Origin: a virus | Direction: 5' to 3' (one strand) | Virus record (IMG/VR): IMGVR_UViG_3300046321_000081 | Coordinates: 1-21,889 of that record | Length of the DNA stretch: 21,889 nucleotides | Shown: piece by piece, positions 20,463-21,889 of the stretch | Layout: each line of letters opens with the position of its first letter | How positions within the stretch are numbered: the stretch's first letter is position 1 | Translations under genes and position numbers: made by a program | Notes under the pieces: model-generated | What the model was told of the DNA's origin: nothing | Database searches by the model: none | What the model saw: only the letters and a program-made list of their open reading frames with translations

Positions 20463-20608
20463 TCGTCTACTCCTAAAAAATCATATTCATCGTAGTCTCG
20501 CATAGCGATTTTATCGGCTTGCTCGGCTTCTTCCTTACATCTTGCATCAACTCTAATTAATGAGGTCTCCTTATATTCAACTTCTACTACCCACTTCTTC
20601 ATAGGCAT
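20453..20608 (-). CDS. 51-residue charged protein, unknown
   Basis: The frame overlaps the clamp start. It encodes KKWVVEVEYKETSLIRVDA then KEEAEQADKIAMRDYDEYDFLGV, a strand-strand-helix pattern common in short phage proteins with EEA-type helices. ATGs at 20608 and 20602 are both possible. Coupling with neighbours supports expression. Confidence 0.6.
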   Translation of the reverse strand: MPMKKWVVEVEYKETSLIRVDARCKEEAEQADKIAMRDYDEYDFLGVDECN

Positions 20609-20707
20609 TCATTCCCATTCATCCCATAGGCCAGCGTTTACCAGTTGCGTAATATGTTTACCTGCGCCCGGTTGATTGATTAGGTCGTGTAGGTTTACTG
20701 CGGTCAT
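20609..20707 (-). CDS. 32-residue protein, unknown
   Basis: ATGA overlap with the membrane gene upstream. It reads MTAVNLHDLINQPGAGKHIT then QLVNAGLWDEWE, a helical mini-protein with an acidic/Trp C-terminus. The junctions and a good upstream GGGGA/GGAGG site make it plausible. Confidence 0.55.
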   Translation of the reverse strand: MTAVNLHDLINQPGAGKHITQLVNAGLWDEWE

Positions 20708-20865
20708 CCCCAAAAACCTCCCCAATACAAGATTGCCACATTAATTGCCACTCCAATCAATTGTTCCCAAATACTGTATACTCCACGCGGTTGCCCATTT
20801 TTAGACGCAACAACGCCAAATCCGATTGCCCATAGAACAATCAACGTAATCTGCGGGTAGTCCAT
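20704..20865 (-). CDS. 53-residue two-helix membrane protein
   Basis: The product starts MDYPQITLIVLWAIGFGVVA, has a short polar loop (SKNGQPRGVYS), and ends in a second hydrophobic helix, LIGVAINVAILYWGGFWG. This start (PQIT.IVL), loop and YxGGF ending match a small membrane protein found in many phage replication operons; its role is unknown. It starts in TGATG overlap with ThyX. Confidence 0.75.
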   Translation of the reverse strand: MDYPQITLIVLWAIGFGVVASKNGQPRGVYSIWEQLIGVAINVAILYWGGFWG

Positions 20866-21638
20866 CACAAAATATCCCCTTCTACATATGCCGCGTAACT
20901 CACTGGAAACGCCTGCTTTACCTTATCAGCAATCAGTCCAGCAAGCAAGCGCGTTTGTGATTGAGTATGCGGATCGAGCCGCATCTTTAGCATATTCATA
21001 AACGCATCCAAGCTACCCGACCAACGCCACCGCGTCATGTGGCACAATGGCAACACCATTCGCGCCTCCTCTGGGGCAACTGATTTCAGCAAATATTGAT
21101 AGGCATCGTCTGCCATATTGACAGCATCGAGCCATGCGTCATTGGCTAATTCTTGACCTTGATCATCTAGCCAATCACCCGCGCCTTGCTTCACATTATC
21201 AGCAATGCCGCTCCAGTTATCTGGCTTGAAGTAAACAGGTTCGCCTTTGATATAGCGACGGCTAACTTCACTCATGCGAAGGTATTCGTGTTTTACCATT
21301 TGGCGAGCAACAAAAACAGGGGCTTCAACTGTGAATTTCAGGAATCCGTGTCCAAACGGCGCGGCATGTGGTGCAGCGGATTTAAATTTCCACAAATTTG
21401 CAGGCGTAGGATTTGCAAGGATTTCAAGATATTCAGACTTAGGCATACCGCGAACTAGGTATTTAATCAGATCAGCTTGTGCATCGGTTAGAATAGGTTG
21501 TTTCCGCGATACGCATTCAAGATCAATGTCATACCATCCTTTCGGTTCGACACTTACGTCATTGTTATATGATACCTTGGCGTCCTTGACCACTTCTAGG
21601 TCATTGCCCATTACGTCGTTTAGTGTTACAGTGATCAT
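20865..21638 (-). CDS. thyX: FAD-dependent thymidylate synthase ThyX
   Basis: The 257-residue protein converts dUMP to dTMP. The start is the ATG at 21638 with AGGGAG upstream; a 24-residue upstream extension to 21710 is probably not translated. The signature region is residues 113-129 (QMVKHEYLRMSEVSRRY). It matches the ThyX motif RHRx7S except that RHR is replaced by K116-H117-E118; S126 and the following RRY are present. The C-terminal part keeps VLPLCHMTRWRWSGSL and MRLDPHTQSQTR. Phage enzymes often vary at RHR (KHQ-like forms), so activity is still likely. It probably supports phage DNA synthesis together with DnaN. Confidence 0.88.
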   Translation of the reverse strand: MITVTLNDVMGNDLEVVKDAKVSYNNDVSVEPKGWYDIDLECVSRKQPILTDAQADLIKYLVRGMPKSEYLEILANPTPANLWKFKSAAPHAAPFGHGFLKFTVEAPVFVARQMVKHEYLRMSEVSRRYIKGEPVYFKPDNWSGIADNVKQGAGDWLDDQGQELANDAWLDAVNMADDAYQYLLKSVAPEEARMVLPLCHMTRWRWSGSLDAFMNMLKMRLDPHTQSQTRLLAGLIADKVKQAFPVSYAAYVEGDIL

Positions 21639-21889
21639 TTCGTCAACTCCCTTTTCAATAGCTTTTCTATACCATGGTCGATAATAATGCGCAATAGCAT
21701 ATCCATGCAATCGGCTAATTCATTGCATTCTTGACATAAGCCGCGCGTTATGTCAGGTTTTCGCGGTTTTGTTGACATGGCGAGCGCGTGGTGGTATAGT
21801 TTGCGGGCGCGATGAACTTGCGGGGATAGCTGGATGAAGCCCCGGACAGGCCCGTTGATATTGCATGGTATAGGCGTGCCATATGGATT
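21635..21889 (-). CDS. Partial protein with CQEC..C motif at the right edge
   Basis: A minus-strand frame is open from the window edge to a TGA that overlaps the ThyX start (ATGA at 21635-21638), 84 codons. It has a basic middle (VHRARKLYHHALAM, STKPRKPD), GLCQECNELADC (possible metal site) and an amphipathic helix, LLRIIIDHGIEKLLKREL. If the start lies outside the window it is the first visible gene of the operon; a start at 21778 lacks a ribosome-binding site. A near-consensus plus-strand promoter inside it (21772-21800) weakens the case. Confidence 0.5.
   Translation of the reverse strand, partial: NPYGTPIPCNINGPVRGFIQLSPQVHRARKLYHHALAMSTKPRKPDITRGLCQECNELADCMDMLLRIIIDHGIEKLLKRELTK
21666..21694 (-). 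promoter_or_regulatory. Possible minus-strand promoter before thyX
   Basis: TTGCGC (21694-21689), 17 nt and TATAGA (21671-21666) on the minus strand, 27 nt before the ThyX ATG. It would give ThyX and the clamp operon their own promoter. Confidence 0.4.
21772..21800 (+). promoter_or_regulatory. Near-consensus plus-strand promoter
   Basis: TTGACA, exactly 17 nt, TATAGT. It reads toward the right edge, where a short frame from 21834 runs out of the window. Either a rightward operon starts here or the match is an antisense promoter within the minus-strand gene. Confidence 0.5.

Noticed and set aside
21834-21889. Plus-strand start of a gene at the right edge
   Set aside because: Only 18 codons are visible; a promoter lies upstream, but the opposite frame is longer and coupled to thyX, so I did not list it as a gene.

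Overview
The window is a contiguous piece of a tailed double-stranded DNA phage (or a prophage of that type). Head-completion, tail, lysis, tRNA, small accessory and replication genes follow one another with almost no intergenic space. A tape measure, tail tube and tail terminator are present and no sheath protein is seen, so I infer a long non-contractile (siphovirus) tail. The gene-transfer-agent-like 3TM holin and the discoidin-containing tail-tip gene remind me of phages of Alphaproteobacteria. That is an inference; the host cannot be proved from the sequence.

Layout: (1) 1-255, minus strand, a pentapeptide-repeat protein cut by the left edge. (2) 358-5322, plus strand: head-tail connector, head-closure protein, tail spike, MuF-type minor head protein, gp10-like protein and tail terminator. 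(3) 5319-5885, minus strand, an inserted SH3-like gene with its own promoter. (4) 5995-12419, plus strand: tail tube, tail-assembly chaperones with a programmed -1 frameshift, tape measure, distal tail protein, tail hub and a small fibre-like protein. (5) 12416-15160: a lysis/membrane cassette of six or seven short membrane proteins, a GH19-like endolysin and a Tad2 (DUF2829) anti-Thoeris homologue. (6) 15161-16066: about 900 bp without protein genes, holding three recognisable tRNAs and several non-canonical tRNA-like elements, ended by a terminator. (7) 16067-16453, minus strand, an acidic orphan protein. (8) 16680-18791, plus strand: a secreted small protein, short unknowns and a metallophosphoesterase, ended by a strong two-way terminator. 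(9) 18839-21889, minus strand: a replication operon (ThyX, small proteins, DnaN clamp) transcribed towards the same terminator.

Most late genes overlap by ATGA/TAATG junctions, so translation is probably coupled. The two minus-strand insertions in the structural region (1-255 and 5319-5885) share a promoter module with identical spacing. Three genes carry their ribosome-binding site in the loop of a tiny hairpin. The most unusual parts are the tRNA region with its D-armless and otherwise irregular members, these shared regulatory modules, and the Tad2 homologue inside the lysis cassette.
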